Shown here in pieces: positions 56,274-64,000 of a DNA stretch of 64,000 nucleotides. This DNA is from Aggregicoccus sp. 17bor-14. GTDB taxonomy: Bacteria > Myxococcota > Myxococcia > Myxococcales > Myxococcaceae. The position numbers and the translations under genes were made by a program. Every line of letters starts with the position of its first letter. Within the stretch, counting starts at the first letter, position 1. The stretch spans positions 248,001 through 312,000 of the forward strand of contig NZ_VJZZ01000006.1 of assembly GCF_009659535.1 (NCBI RefSeq), written 5' to 3'. The notes below the pieces were generated by a model. The model saw only the letters and a program-made list of their open reading frames with translations, made no database searches and was not told the DNA's origin.

Positions 56274-57800
56274 ATGAGCGCAGAGACCACCGGCATCCAG
56301 TTTCCCGCGGACACAGAGGGCCGCCGCAGCACGACCGCAACGTCGAAATCGATCTTCGCCACTGCGCTCGAAGCCGCGAGCCCCGAGGCCGCCCAGGCGC
56401 TGCGCGACGAGGCGCAGTGGCGCCAGCAGTACCCGCGCCACCTGCGCGCCCTCACGGAGCTCTCGCTCGAGAAGCCCGAGGCCGCCCTCGCCACGGCGAA
56501 GGCCGGCCTGGACGCCGCCTGGCGCAGCTTCGAGTTCGTGCGCGATGGGAACGCCCGCCCGCTCGCAGACGCGATGGCCGCGCCCACCCCGGGCGCCCTG
56601 CGCACGGTGACGCTGGAGGGGCGCGAGCGCTCGGCACCGCCGCGCTGGTGGGTGCCCTACCGGGGCCAGAGGCTGGAGGGCGCGGTGCTGCTGCAGCAGC
56701 TGGACGCCTGGGAGCGCCGGGGCGTGCTCGAGCCCAGCCACGCCGAGGCGCTGCGCCAGGTGCAGGGGCACCCGGAGTGGTTGGATCTCTCGGACCGAAC
56801 CTTCGCGCTGCTGGGCGCGGCGGCCGAGGCGGGCCCCTTCCGCTGGCTGATGCGCTGGCGCGCGAACGTGGTGGCGGTGGACCTGCAGCGCCCCCGGACC
56901 TGGGAGCGCCTCGTGCAGGACGCGCTCGAGGGCAACGGCCGGCTCCTCGCGCCGCTCGCCGCCTCCGCGCCCGCGGCCGCCGATGCCTCCGCGTGGGCGC
57001 CGCTCGCCGGCGCGGACCTGCTCACCCAGACGCCCGAGCTCGCCGCGTGGCTCGGCTCGCTCGGGGTGGACCTGGACGTGGCCGCGCTCGCGTACCTGGA
57101 CGGGGAGAAGCACGCGCGCGTCGCGGTGGCGATGGACGCCATCGGCGTCGCGCTCGCCCGCGCGCGCCCCGGCACCAGCCTGGCCTTCATGGCCACGCCC
57201 ACGGACCTCTTCGCGGTGCCCGGCGACGTCGCGCGCAGCGTGCAAGCGGCCTTCGCCGAGCGCTCGGCGCCCGCGCGCCTCGCACAGGCCGGTGCGCGCC
57301 TGGCGAGCGCGGGCCGGCTCTTCCAGCCCAATGCAGGCAGGCTCGTGCGCAGCAGCACGGGCACGGAGTACGGCACGGTGGACTGCCTCGTGCTCGAGCA
57401 GGGGCCGAGCTACGCGCTGGCGAAGCGGCTGCAGCAGTGGCGCGCGGTGGTGGCGCGCAGTGAGGGGCGCACGGTGTCCATCAACGTCGCGCCCTCGAGC
57501 GCCACGCACTCGGTGACGAAGAACCCGCTCCTCGCGGCGGCCTTCCGCGGCGCGGGCACCTTCGGCGTGGAGGTGTTCCACCCCGAGACGACCAACGCGC
57601 TGATGGCGGCGCTCTGGGTGCACGACCTGCGCAACCCGCGCTCCGCCGCGCACCCGGACGTGGCGCTGCAGCACCCGCTCGAGCTGCTGATGCGGGGGGC
57701 GAACCACGGCGGCATGTGGCGGCTGCCGTGGCTGCCGCGCTCGGTGCTGCCGCTCGCGGCGCTGCTCGGCTTCACCCGCCGCCCGTCCTGGCAGGCCTAG
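56274..57800 (+). CDS. Conserved-looking protein of unknown function paired with MaoC gene
   Basis: A 508-residue protein that I do not recognise. It has an N-terminal helical part (25-95), a middle region with alternating strands and helices (FRWLMRWRANVVAVDLQRPRTWERL; TSLAFMATPTDLFAVP) reminiscent of a nucleotide-binding Rossmann fold without a clear glycine motif, then RSSTGTEYGTVDCLVLEQGPSYALAKRLQQW and a hydrophobic C-terminal segment (WRLPWLPRSVLPLAALLGF). ATG 56274 was chosen as the nearest start to the coherent sequence. The MaoC-like gene follows after 18 bp, so a role in acyl-CoA or fatty-acid metabolism is a reasonable guess from context only. Confidence 0.8.
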   Translation: MSAETTGIQFPADTEGRRSTTATSKSIFATALEAASPEAAQALRDEAQWRQQYPRHLRALTELSLEKPEAALATAKAGLDAAWRSFEFVRDGNARPLADAMAAPTPGALRTVTLEGRERSAPPRWWVPYRGQRLEGAVLLQQLDAWERRGVLEPSHAEALRQVQGHPEWLDLSDRTFALLGAAAEAGPFRWLMRWRANVVAVDLQRPRTWERLVQDALEGNGRLLAPLAASAPAAADASAWAPLAGADLLTQTPELAAWLGSLGVDLDVAALAYLDGEKHARVAVAMDAIGVALARARPGTSLAFMATPTDLFAVPGDVARSVQAAFAERSAPARLAQAGARLASAGRLFQPNAGRLVRSSTGTEYGTVDCLVLEQGPSYALAKRLQQWRAVVARSEGRTVSINVAPSSATHSVTKNPLLAAAFRGAGTFGVEVFHPETTNALMAALWVHDLRNPRSAAHPDVALQHPLELLMRGANHGGMWRLPWLPRSVLPLAALLGFTRRPSWQA

Positions 57801-57818
57801 GTCCGAGGAGCCCGCGAG

Positions 57819-58691
57819 ATGAACACCCCCGAGACCACGGTCGATCTCCCCGCGCTGCCACCCATGGGCGCACAGCTGCTGCGCACCGCGCTCCCCCGCC
57901 GCCGCGCACGAGGAGAGGGACTTCCGCAGGCGACGCTGCGGGTGCAGGGCGTGCGCCCGGACGCCGCGGCGCTCGCGCGCTACCGCGCGGTGTGCGGCTT
58001 CGACGCGGACGGCTTCCTGCCCATCACCTATCCGCAGGTGCTCGCCACGCCCCTGCACCTCGCGCTGATGGGGCGGCCGGACTTCCCCTATCCGGTGATG
58101 GGGCTCGTCCACGTGCGCAACCACATCCGCCAGCAGCGCCGGCTCCCGGAGGGCGCAGCGCTCGGCGTCTCGGTGCACTTCGAGGCCCGGCGCGAGGTGG
58201 CGGCCGGCGTGGAGCTGGACCTGCGCACGCGCGTGGAGTGCGAGGGCGCACCCGCCTGGGAGGCGCTCACCACGATGCTGCGCAGGTCTCTCCAGCGCGG
58301 CGGCGGCAAGACCGAGCGCAAGCCCTCGCCGGAGGCCGGCGCGGACGCCTTTGCCCAGAGCCGTCCCGCGGCGTGGCGGGTGCCCGCGGACACGGGGCGC
58401 CGCTACGGGCGCGCCTCGGGGGACTACAACCCCATCCACCTCACGGCGCTCACCGCGCGGCCCTTCGGCTTCCCGCGCGCCATCGCGCACGGCATGTGGA
58501 CGCTCGCGCGCTGCGTGGCGGAGCTGGGCGAGGCGGCGCAGGCGGACGCGCTGACGCTGGACGTGGGCTTCCGCCGCCCGCTGCTGCTCCCCTCGGAGGT
58601 GACCTTCCAGACGCGTCGCGAGGGCGCTGCGGTGCACTTCCGCGTCTCATCCTCGGAGGGCAAGCCGCACCTGCAAGGAAGCCTCACCTGA
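57819..58691 (+). CDS. MaoC-like (R)-specific enoyl hydratase/dehydratase
   Basis: A 290-residue double-hotdog protein. The C-terminal hotdog has the hydratase-2 motif GDYNPIH with catalytic D202 and H207, followed by GFPRAIAHGMWTLARC. The N-terminal hotdog (about 40-155) lacks the catalytic pair and is likely structural, as in other MaoC-fusion proteins. It adds or removes water from acyl-CoA or acyl-ACP chains. It is preceded closely by the unknown 508-residue gene and ends 22 bp before the TrmB-type promoter. Confidence 0.93.
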   Translation: MNTPETTVDLPALPPMGAQLLRTALPRRRARGEGLPQATLRVQGVRPDAAALARYRAVCGFDADGFLPITYPQVLATPLHLALMGRPDFPYPVMGLVHVRNHIRQQRRLPEGAALGVSVHFEARREVAAGVELDLRTRVECEGAPAWEALTTMLRRSLQRGGGKTERKPSPEAGADAFAQSRPAAWRVPADTGRRYGRASGDYNPIHLTALTARPFGFPRAIAHGMWTLARCVAELGEAAQADALTLDVGFRRPLLLPSEVTFQTRREGAAVHFRVSSSEGKPHLQGSLT

Positions 58692-58713
58692 GAAGGGCTG
58701 TTTTCTCATCGTC

Positions 58714-58741
58714 TTGACTTGTTATTATCCTACAGTAATAA
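58714..58741 (+). promoter_or_regulatory. Sigma-70-like promoter of the TrmB-like gene
   Basis: TTGACT (58714-58719) and TAATAA (58736-58741) stand 16 bp apart in the most AT-rich stretch of the window. Transcription would start within a few bases of the ATG at 58750, and no ribosome site is visible, so the mRNA is probably leaderless or nearly so. Confidence 0.7.
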
Positions 58742-58745
58742 CAAG
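58718..58745. promoter_or_regulatory. Perfect 10-bp inverted repeat over the promoter, likely operator
   Basis: CTTGTTATTA and TAATAACAAG flank the spacer TCCTACAG. The site covers the -35/-10 spacer and the -10 element, ideal for autorepression by the TrmB-like protein encoded just downstream. Confidence 0.75.
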
Positions 58746-58749
58746 CTCC

Positions 58750-59583
58750 ATGACCGCGGAAGAAGAGCTCGTCGCGCTGGGCTTCACCGAGTCCGAGGCG
58801 CGCGTGTACTGCGAGCTGCTGCGCGGGGCACCGGCTACCGGCTACCGGCTCGCGCAGGCGCTGGGCAAGGCGCCGCCGGCCATCTACCAGGCGCTCGCCG
58901 CGCTCGAGCAGCGGGGCGCGGTGCTGGTGGACGAGGGCGAGGCGCGCTCCTTCCGCCCGGTCCCGCCGGACGAGGTGCTCGCGGCGCTGCGCAGCCGCTT
59001 CGAGTCCCGCCAGCGCACGGCCGCGGCGGCGCTCGAGAAGCTGCACGCGCCGGCGCAGGACGACCGCATCTACCACCTGAAGACGGCGGCGCAGGTCTTC
59101 GAGCGGGCGCGGGCGATGCTCGCGCGCGCAAGGGAGGTGGTGCTCTTCGACCTCTTCCCCGCGCCCTACGACGTGCTGGCCCCCGCGCTGGTGGAAACGA
59201 GCGGGCGGCGCGTGGCCATCGCGGGACGCGTCTATGCCGAGGTGCCCGCCGCGCCCTTCATCCAGGTGTGCAGCCCGGACGCGGCCTTCATCCGCGAGCG
59301 CTGGCCGGGCGCGCAGCTGACGCTGGTGGTGGACGCGCGCGAGCTCCTCGTGGCGCTGCTCGCCGAGGACGGCGCGCAGGTGCGCCACGCGATGTGGAGC
59401 GACAGCGTGTACCTCTCGTGCCTGCAGCACAGCGGGCTCTCCGCCGAGCTGCAGGTGCACGCGCCCCCGGCCGAGCGCGCGAGGCTCGCGAAGACCTTCT
59501 CCGTCCTCACCGGCCGCCCGCCGGGGCTGCGCGAGCTCGTCGGGCTTCCCAAGTCCAGGTCCAAGTCAGGAGCGTCCCGATGA
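58750..59583 (+). CDS. TrmB-like transcriptional regulator
   Basis: A 277-residue regulator. The N-terminal winged helix (residues 3-70: LVALGFTESEARVYCELLRG, then GYRLAQALGKAPPAIYQALAALEQRGAVL) is the TrmB type; the C-terminal effector domain (about 100-260) contains PLD-like strands (REVVLFDLFPAPYDVL, RRVAIAGRVYAEV). TrmB proteins sense sugars or similar ligands, best known in archaea but scattered in bacteria. ATG 58750 lies directly downstream of the promoter/operator. Its stop overlaps the aspartyl-protease start (ATGA), so the two are coexpressed. Confidence 0.88.
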   Translation: MTAEEELVALGFTESEARVYCELLRGAPATGYRLAQALGKAPPAIYQALAALEQRGAVLVDEGEARSFRPVPPDEVLAALRSRFESRQRTAAAALEKLHAPAQDDRIYHLKTAAQVFERARAMLARAREVVLFDLFPAPYDVLAPALVETSGRRVAIAGRVYAEVPAAPFIQVCSPDAAFIRERWPGAQLTLVVDARELLVALLAEDGAQVRHAMWSDSVYLSCLQHSGLSAELQVHAPPAERARLAKTFSVLTGRPPGLRELVGLPKSRSKSGASR

Positions 59584-61421
59584 AGCGCCTTGCCCTCGTC
59601 CTGCTGCTGCTCTTCGTCGCCCTCCCCGGTGCGGCCCATGCCGCGGACCCGGCCGCGGAGCTGCTCGCGCGCCACCTCGCCTGGCGGGGAGGGCCCGCCT
59701 ACGCGCGGCTGAAGAGCGTGCACCGCCAGGGGCAGCTCTCGCTGGGCGGGCTGAGCGGGAAGCTGGAGACGTGGAGCCTGCGCGACGGGCGGCTGCGCGA
59801 GGACACGGACTTGGGCGTTCTGCGCGGCTCGCGCGCCTTCACGCCGAAGTCAGGCTGGAGCGTGAACGCGAGCGGCCAGCTGGAGGACGTGGCGGCCACG
59901 GACATGCGCGATGCGCGCCACCAGCTCGCGCTCGAGTTCGGCGAGGCGCTGCGCGGGCACGGCGGAGCCCGGGCGCAGTTGCTGCCGGACGAGCCGCGTG
60001 ACGGGCGCAGCTGGAAGGTGGTGCGCATCACCTTCTCCGGCCCCGGGGACGAGGACCGCTACGACCTCTTCCTCGACGCGGGCAGCGGCGCGCTGCACGG
60101 CGTGCGCATCCGCGAGGACCAGCGCACGCGCTTTGTGCGGCTGGGCGACTGGCGCGAGGTGGAGGGCGTGCGCATGGCCTTCCTCGAGGAGGTGTTCGAC
60201 GAGCACCCGGACGGCAACACCCGCACGGTGCTGGAGCAGGTGGAGCTGAACGCGCAGCCGCCCGCGGGGCTCTTCGAGCGCCCGAAGGAGGCGGAGCGCA
60301 AGGTGCGCTTTGCCGAGGGGCGCCACAGCACGGGCTTCCTGCCCTTCGAGTTCTTCAACGAGAACCGCGTCTACATCCCGGCGAAGGTGAACGGGCGCGA
60401 CACGCAGGTGCTCCTGGACAGCGGCGCGGAGATGACGGTGGTGGACGCGGGCTACGCGCGCGAGCTGGGGCTCGCGGCGCAGGGCACGCTGCCGGCGGTG
60501 GGCAGCGGCGGGCAGGACCGCGCGCAGCTGGCGGCGGGCGTGGACATCCTGCTCGGGGACCTGCAGCTGAAGGGGCTCACGGTGGCGATCATCGACCTGG
60601 CGCAGGTGGCGAAGGAGATCGGCCACCCGCTGCCGGTGGTGCTGGGCAAGGAGGCCTTCAACCAGCTCGTGGTGGACGTGGACTTCCCCAACCGGCGCAT
60701 CGCCTTCCACGAGCCCCGCGGCTTCCAGGCGCCTGCGGGCGCGGTGAAGGTGCCGCTGAAGGAGTCCACGGGCGGGATGCGCGAGGTGCAGATCTCGGTG
60801 GAGGGGCGGCCCCCGGTGCCGGTGCTCTTCGACGTGGGCAACGGCGGCGCGCTCTCGCTCTACGCGGCGTACTGGAAGCGCGCGGGCCTGCTCGAGGGGC
60901 GGCGCCACTCGCGCACGCTCTCGGGCGCCGTGGGTGGGCTGCAGGAGCGCGACGTGGCGGTGCTCGGCACGGTGAGGCTCGCGGGCGTCACCTTCCACGA
61001 CGTGCCCACGGTGTTCGACGGCGAGGACCAGTCGGTGTCCAGCTCCTCGCGCAACCTGGGCAACCTCGGGCTGCAGGTGCTGGGGCGCTTCCGGATGATC
61101 ACCGACTACGCGCGCGACACGATGCTGCTGGTGCCGGACGCGCGCGCGGTGGCGCGCCCCTTCGACAAGGACCGCGCGGGGCTCGCGCTGCTGCCGCACG
61201 GCGAGTACCTGGAGGTGCTGCTGGTGTCGCCCGGGAGCCCCGCGGCCGCGGCGGGCTGGAAGAAGGGCGAGCGGGTGGTGGCGATCGACGGCCAGCGCGT
61301 GGCGCAGGGCTACAGCGGCACGCCGCTCGCCAAGTGGCGCTACGCCCCCGCGGGGAAGCAGGTGAGCCTCACGCTCGCGGACGGCACCACCCGCTCCCTG
61401 ACGCTGCAGGACTACTACTGA
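59580..61421 (+). CDS. Exported double aspartyl-protease-like PDZ protein
   Basis: A 613-residue exported protein with signal peptide MKRLALVLLLLFVALPGAAHA. Residues 25-240 form a beta-rich, outer-membrane-lipoprotein-type sorting domain (YDLFLDAGSGALHGVRIRED). Two retropepsin-like halves follow: D280 in VLLDSGAEMTVVD, and D418 in VLFDVGNGGALSLY, the second with Val in place of Ser/Thr. A C-terminal PDZ domain (about 535-600) contains LEVLLVSPGSPAAAAGWKKG. The pair of Asp-containing halves could make a pepsin-like site in one chain (inferred). Coupled to the TrmB-like gene. Confidence 0.9.
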   Translation: MKRLALVLLLLFVALPGAAHAADPAAELLARHLAWRGGPAYARLKSVHRQGQLSLGGLSGKLETWSLRDGRLREDTDLGVLRGSRAFTPKSGWSVNASGQLEDVAATDMRDARHQLALEFGEALRGHGGARAQLLPDEPRDGRSWKVVRITFSGPGDEDRYDLFLDAGSGALHGVRIREDQRTRFVRLGDWREVEGVRMAFLEEVFDEHPDGNTRTVLEQVELNAQPPAGLFERPKEAERKVRFAEGRHSTGFLPFEFFNENRVYIPAKVNGRDTQVLLDSGAEMTVVDAGYARELGLAAQGTLPAVGSGGQDRAQLAAGVDILLGDLQLKGLTVAIIDLAQVAKEIGHPLPVVLGKEAFNQLVVDVDFPNRRIAFHEPRGFQAPAGAVKVPLKESTGGMREVQISVEGRPPVPVLFDVGNGGALSLYAAYWKRAGLLEGRRHSRTLSGAVGGLQERDVAVLGTVRLAGVTFHDVPTVFDGEDQSVSSSSRNLGNLGLQVLGRFRMITDYARDTMLLVPDARAVARPFDKDRAGLALLPHGEYLEVLLVSPGSPAAAAGWKKGERVVAIDGQRVAQGYSGTPLAKWRYAPAGKQVSLTLADGTTRSLTLQDYY

Positions 61422-61468
61422 GCAATGCTCCCTCTCCCTCTGGGAGAGGGCCGGGGTGAGGGATTGCT
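61421..61468. repeat. REP/MITE-like palindromic element
   Basis: CCCTCTCCC-TCT-GGGAGAGGG (61430-61450) is followed by CCGGGGTGAGGG and bracketed by outer arms AGCAAT (61421-61426) and ATTGCT (61463-61468). This CCCTCTCCCTCTGGGAGAGGG motif is a widespread extragenic palindrome in GC-rich bacteria. The element begins on the last base of the PDZ gene's stop codon. Confidence 0.7.
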
Positions 61469-61528
61469 ACCCCAGCAGCCGTGCAACCCTGAGCTGCGCC
61501 CGCGCCCAGGAGAAGAGGGAGCACGCCG

Positions 61529-61936
61529 TCAGCGCAGCATGGCCTCGAGCCGCTGCATCTCGGCGGGCGTGAGCACGGGCGCGAGGTAGTCGATGAGCGC
61601 CCAGGGATCGGTGAAGGCACGCCGCGAGGCGTTGTGCGTCTTCTCGATGAGGTCCGCGTACAGCTGCGCGAAGGGGGTGCGCGCGGTGAGCAGGTGGGCG
61701 CTGCGCTCGACGCGCGCGTTGTCGCTGCGCAGCAGCCCGAGCACCGCGGGCTGCGCATCGTCGGTGATCCGCTCCACCTTGCGCAGGTCTCCCACGGCGA
61801 TCACCGGCCCGCGGACGCCCGCGCGCGCGAGCTTCTCCATGAAGCTGGAGCGAAAGGCCACGAACTCGGGGTAGGTGATGAGGCCCTCGCCGCGCGCCTC
61901 GACCAGTCGGCCGGCCTGGTGGTCCGCAGTCAGCAT
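61529..61936 (-). CDS. STAS/SpoIIAA-like small protein, paralogue of 37142 gene
   Basis: A 135-residue protein built as strands and helices: LVEARGEGLITYPEF, VIAVGDLRKVERITDDA, SAHLLTARTPFAQLYADLI, and a final helix LIDYLAPVLTPAEMQRLEAML. The DLR segment after the second strand is shared with the 37142 protein. No catalytic motif. GGAGAG lies four bases before ATG 61936. Possible regulatory switch protein (inferred). Confidence 0.75.
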   Translation of the reverse strand: MLTADHQAGRLVEARGEGLITYPEFVAFRSSFMEKLARAGVRGPVIAVGDLRKVERITDDAQPAVLGLLRSDNARVERSAHLLTARTPFAQLYADLIEKTHNASRRAFTDPWALIDYLAPVLTPAEMQRLEAMLR

Positions 61937-62034
61937 CGTCTCTCCGTGCAATGGGGAAGTTTGCGCACGGGAGCCTAGCGCCCGAGGGGCGGTGGGCGCG
62001 CGGTGCGCCCGGCGGTGCCGGTGTGGGTGCTCGC

Positions 62035-62799
62035 TCAGGGGTTGTCGGGGTGGAGTCGGTGCCGACCCACGGTGCGCTCGCGCACGTAGCGCCGGTCCTC
62101 GAAGAAGCGCACGAGCACGGCGCCCGCGACGAAGCCGCCCACGTGGGCCCAGAAGGCCACGCCGCTGCTCGCCTCGGGGTCCAGGCTGTTGAGCCGCGGC
62201 AGCCCCGAGAGCAGCTGCACGCCGAACCACCAGATGAGCACGAGCCAGGCGGGCAGGGGGATGAAGAAGAAGGGCGGGAAGAACATGCGCACCCGCACGC
62301 GCGGGTAGAGCAGCAGGTAGGCCCCCATCACGCCGGAGATGGCGCCCGAGGCGCCCACCGTGGGCACGGGGCTGCCCGGGTCCATCATCACGTGGGTGAA
62401 CGCGGCCGCGAGCCCGCACACGATGTAGAAGACGAAGAAGCGCACGCGCCCCATGCTGTCCTCGACGTTGTTGCCGAAGACCCAGAGGAAGAGGCAGTTG
62501 CCCAGCAGGTGCATCCAGCTGCCGTGCAGGAACATCGAGGTGAGCGGCGTGAGGGTGTTGATGGACTCCCGGTCCACCACGCACGCGAGCCCCGGGCCCA
62601 GCGGCACCGCGAGCCCCACCTGCGCCTGGCGCGTCAGCTCGCCGGGCACCATGCCGAGGTTGCACACCGTGGCGGCGAGCACGTTGTCGTCGAAGCCTGC
62701 CCCCTGGATGAGCAGCCAGACGCCGACGTTGAGCGCCAGCAGCAGGTAGGTCACCACGGGGGTGCGCAGCGTGGGGTTGTCGTCGCTGATGGGAATCAT
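62035..62799 (-). CDS. Rhomboid-family intramembrane serine protease
   Basis: A 254-residue protein with six or seven membrane helices. The catalytic serine is S151 in GASGAISG and the histidine is H219 in FWAHVGGFVAG; LHGSWMHLLGN (91-101) matches the conserved HxxxxHxxxN of helix 2. A long loop (33-80) follows helix 1. Rhomboids cleave membrane proteins within the bilayer. It is divergent from the next hydrolase gene, 122 bp away. Confidence 0.95.
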   Translation of the reverse strand: MIPISDDNPTLRTPVVTYLLLALNVGVWLLIQGAGFDDNVLAATVCNLGMVPGELTRQAQVGLAVPLGPGLACVVDRESINTLTPLTSMFLHGSWMHLLGNCLFLWVFGNNVEDSMGRVRFFVFYIVCGLAAAFTHVMMDPGSPVPTVGASGAISGVMGAYLLLYPRVRVRMFFPPFFFIPLPAWLVLIWWFGVQLLSGLPRLNSLDPEASSGVAFWAHVGGFVAGAVLVRFFEDRRYVRERTVGRHRLHPDNP

Positions 62800-62921
62800 G
62801 GGGCTCCCCCGATGATGCGCACGGGGCGGGCCGCCCCCAATGGCGATGACGCCCGCCTGTACAGCGTGCGACGGCTCGGCCCGCTCCGTCAGCCGCGCGG
62901 CCTCGCACCTACCCTCGCGGG

Positions 62922-63890
62922 ATGGCGCCCTCGCTCGTCACCTCGCGGATGCTCCAGCTCCCCTCCCTGCGCGTGCACGTGCTGGAGGCGGGCCCCGCGC
63001 GCGGCCCCCTCGTGCTGCTGCTGCACGGCTTTCCCGAGCTCGCGGAGAGCTGGCGCGAGGTGATGCGCCGGCTCGCCGACGCGGGCCTGCGCTGCGTGGC
63101 GCCGGACCTGCGCGGCTACGGCGGGACGGACATCCCCGCGGACGGCTACGACCTGGACACGCTCGCGGACGATGCCCTGCAGCTCGCCGCGCTCCTGCGC
63201 CCCGGCGAGCGGGTGAGCGTGGTGGGGCACGACTGGGGCGGGGCCATCGCCTACCAGCTGGGCATGCACCACCCGGAGCGGCTCGCGCGGCTCGCGGTGG
63301 TGAACGCGCCGCACCCCGCCGTGATGGCGCGGCGCGTGTGGCGGCCGGACCAGCTCCTGCGCAGCAGCTACATGGGCCTCTTCCAGCTCCCCTGGCTGCC
63401 CGAGCGCCTGCTGAGCGCGCACGGCGGCTGGCTCGTGCCGCGCGCCATCCGCGCCGCGATGGTCCACCCGGAGCGCGTGCCGCTCGAGCGCCTCGCTCCC
63501 TACGCGCAGAACTTCGCCCGCCCCGCGGCCGCGCACGCCGCGCTCGCCTACTACCGCTGCGCGGTGCGGCGCGCCGTGCTGCGCAAGGACACCGGCGCGC
63601 CCCCGCCCATCCGCGCGCCCTTCCGCCTCGTCTGGGCCGAGCGCGACGTGGCGCTCGGCCGCCACCTCACCCGCGGCCTCGCGCCCCTCTTCCGCGGCCC
63701 CTTCGACGTGCGCTACCTGCCGGACGTGGGCCACTTCGCCCCGCTGGAGGCGCCCGAGGCGGTGGCGGCGCTGCTGCAGGAGCACCTCCGGGCGGCCACC
63801 GCGCGCGCCCCGGCGACGGACGCCCTCGAGGCCGCCGCGGCGAACGACGCCGGCGCCGAGGGCTCCGAGGCCGGCCCGCCCTCCCTCTGA
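62922..63890 (+). CDS. Alpha/beta hydrolase, epoxide-hydrolase-like
   Basis: A 322-residue hydrolase. HGFPE (35-39) forms the oxyanion hole, the nucleophile is D104 in VVGHDWGGAIA, and the His is in DVGHFAPLEAPE; an Asp nucleophile in this setting marks epoxide hydrolases and haloalkane dehalogenases. A helical cap with PAAAHAALAYYRCAVRR includes a candidate catalytic tyrosine. It has no signal peptide; the last 35 residues are Ala-rich. Confidence 0.93.
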   Translation: MAPSLVTSRMLQLPSLRVHVLEAGPARGPLVLLLHGFPELAESWREVMRRLADAGLRCVAPDLRGYGGTDIPADGYDLDTLADDALQLAALLRPGERVSVVGHDWGGAIAYQLGMHHPERLARLAVVNAPHPAVMARRVWRPDQLLRSSYMGLFQLPWLPERLLSAHGGWLVPRAIRAAMVHPERVPLERLAPYAQNFARPAAAHAALAYYRCAVRRAVLRKDTGAPPPIRAPFRLVWAERDVALGRHLTRGLAPLFRGPFDVRYLPDVGHFAPLEAPEAVAALLQEHLRAATARAPATDALEAAAANDAGAEGSEAGPPSL

Positions 63891-63977
63891 ACTCCGGGCC
63901 GAGGGCGATATCCGCGCGCCTGCCTGCGCGTTGTACAGGGTGCCAGCGCAGTGCATCCACCAGGAGGCACCCGTCCC

Positions 63978-64000
63978 ATGCTCCGCCGCCCCGTCGTCCC
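63978..64000 (+). CDS. Start of a gene cut by the window edge
   Basis: An ATG at 63978 lies ten bases after CAGGAGG (63961-63967), a strong ribosome site, and begins MLRRPVV before the window ends. The Arg-rich, then hydrophobic opening could be a signal peptide, but seven residues are too few to say. Confidence 0.45.

Overview
The window is extremely GC-rich (roughly three quarters G+C by eye), densely coded and rich in lipoproteins and modular signalling proteins. The best taxonomic marker is a complete pomY-pomZ-pomX cell-division cluster whose known functional residues line up with Myxococcus xanthus. This points to a myxobacterium of the Myxococcaceae/Archangiaceae group; no species is claimed.

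Region 1 (1-18.0 kb) is a Wzx/Wzy-type polysaccharide locus. It holds three family-4 glycosyltransferases, a flippase, a polymerase, a phosphoglycosyl transferase, and a scattered set of PglF/PglE/PglD-like enzymes that together fit synthesis of a UDP-diacetylbacillosamine-type sugar. In the same locus lie a beta-helix lipoprotein with a Pro-Thr spacer and a tailoring block: a FemAB/GNAT-like acyltransferase, an ATP-grasp ligase, a SAM methyltransferase and a divergent FAD oxidoreductase. That block may add amino-acid-like groups to the glycan and is the best candidate here for an undescribed pathway.

Region 2 (18.1-27.5 kb) is mixed housekeeping: a glutaminyl-tRNA synthetase with a YqeY tail, a membrane-embedded chemoreceptor-like protein, a membrane protein, a hemerythrin, a class V aminotransferase and an ADOP-type permease. 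Region 3 (27.5-32.0 kb) is the pomYZX cluster, closed by stacked terminators.

Region 4 (32.0-42.6 kb) has a minus-strand operon (membrane protein, CHASE2 adenylate cyclase, SH3-like protein, M48 protease), two small proteins, a P-loop kinase, a histone-H1-like basic protein, a hybrid histidine kinase, and an endonuclease/exonuclease/phosphatase protein coupled to a small zinc-ribbon protein. Region 5 (42.9-53.8 kb) carries a secreted M6 peptidase, a hydrolase, lipoproteins, three GNAT acetyltransferases, a divergent LysR/SDR pair with clear operators, an amidohydrolase and an OmpA-like lipoprotein.

Region 6 (54.1-64.0 kb) is a mostly plus-strand run: MoxR ATPase, VWA protein, an orphan 508-residue protein, a MaoC-like hydratase, a TrmB-like regulator with an AT-rich promoter/operator, and a double aspartyl-protease-PDZ protein. 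It ends with a STAS-like protein, a rhomboid protease, an epoxide-hydrolase-like protein and the first codons of another gene. I saw no rRNA, tRNA, CRISPR array, insertion sequence or phage genes.
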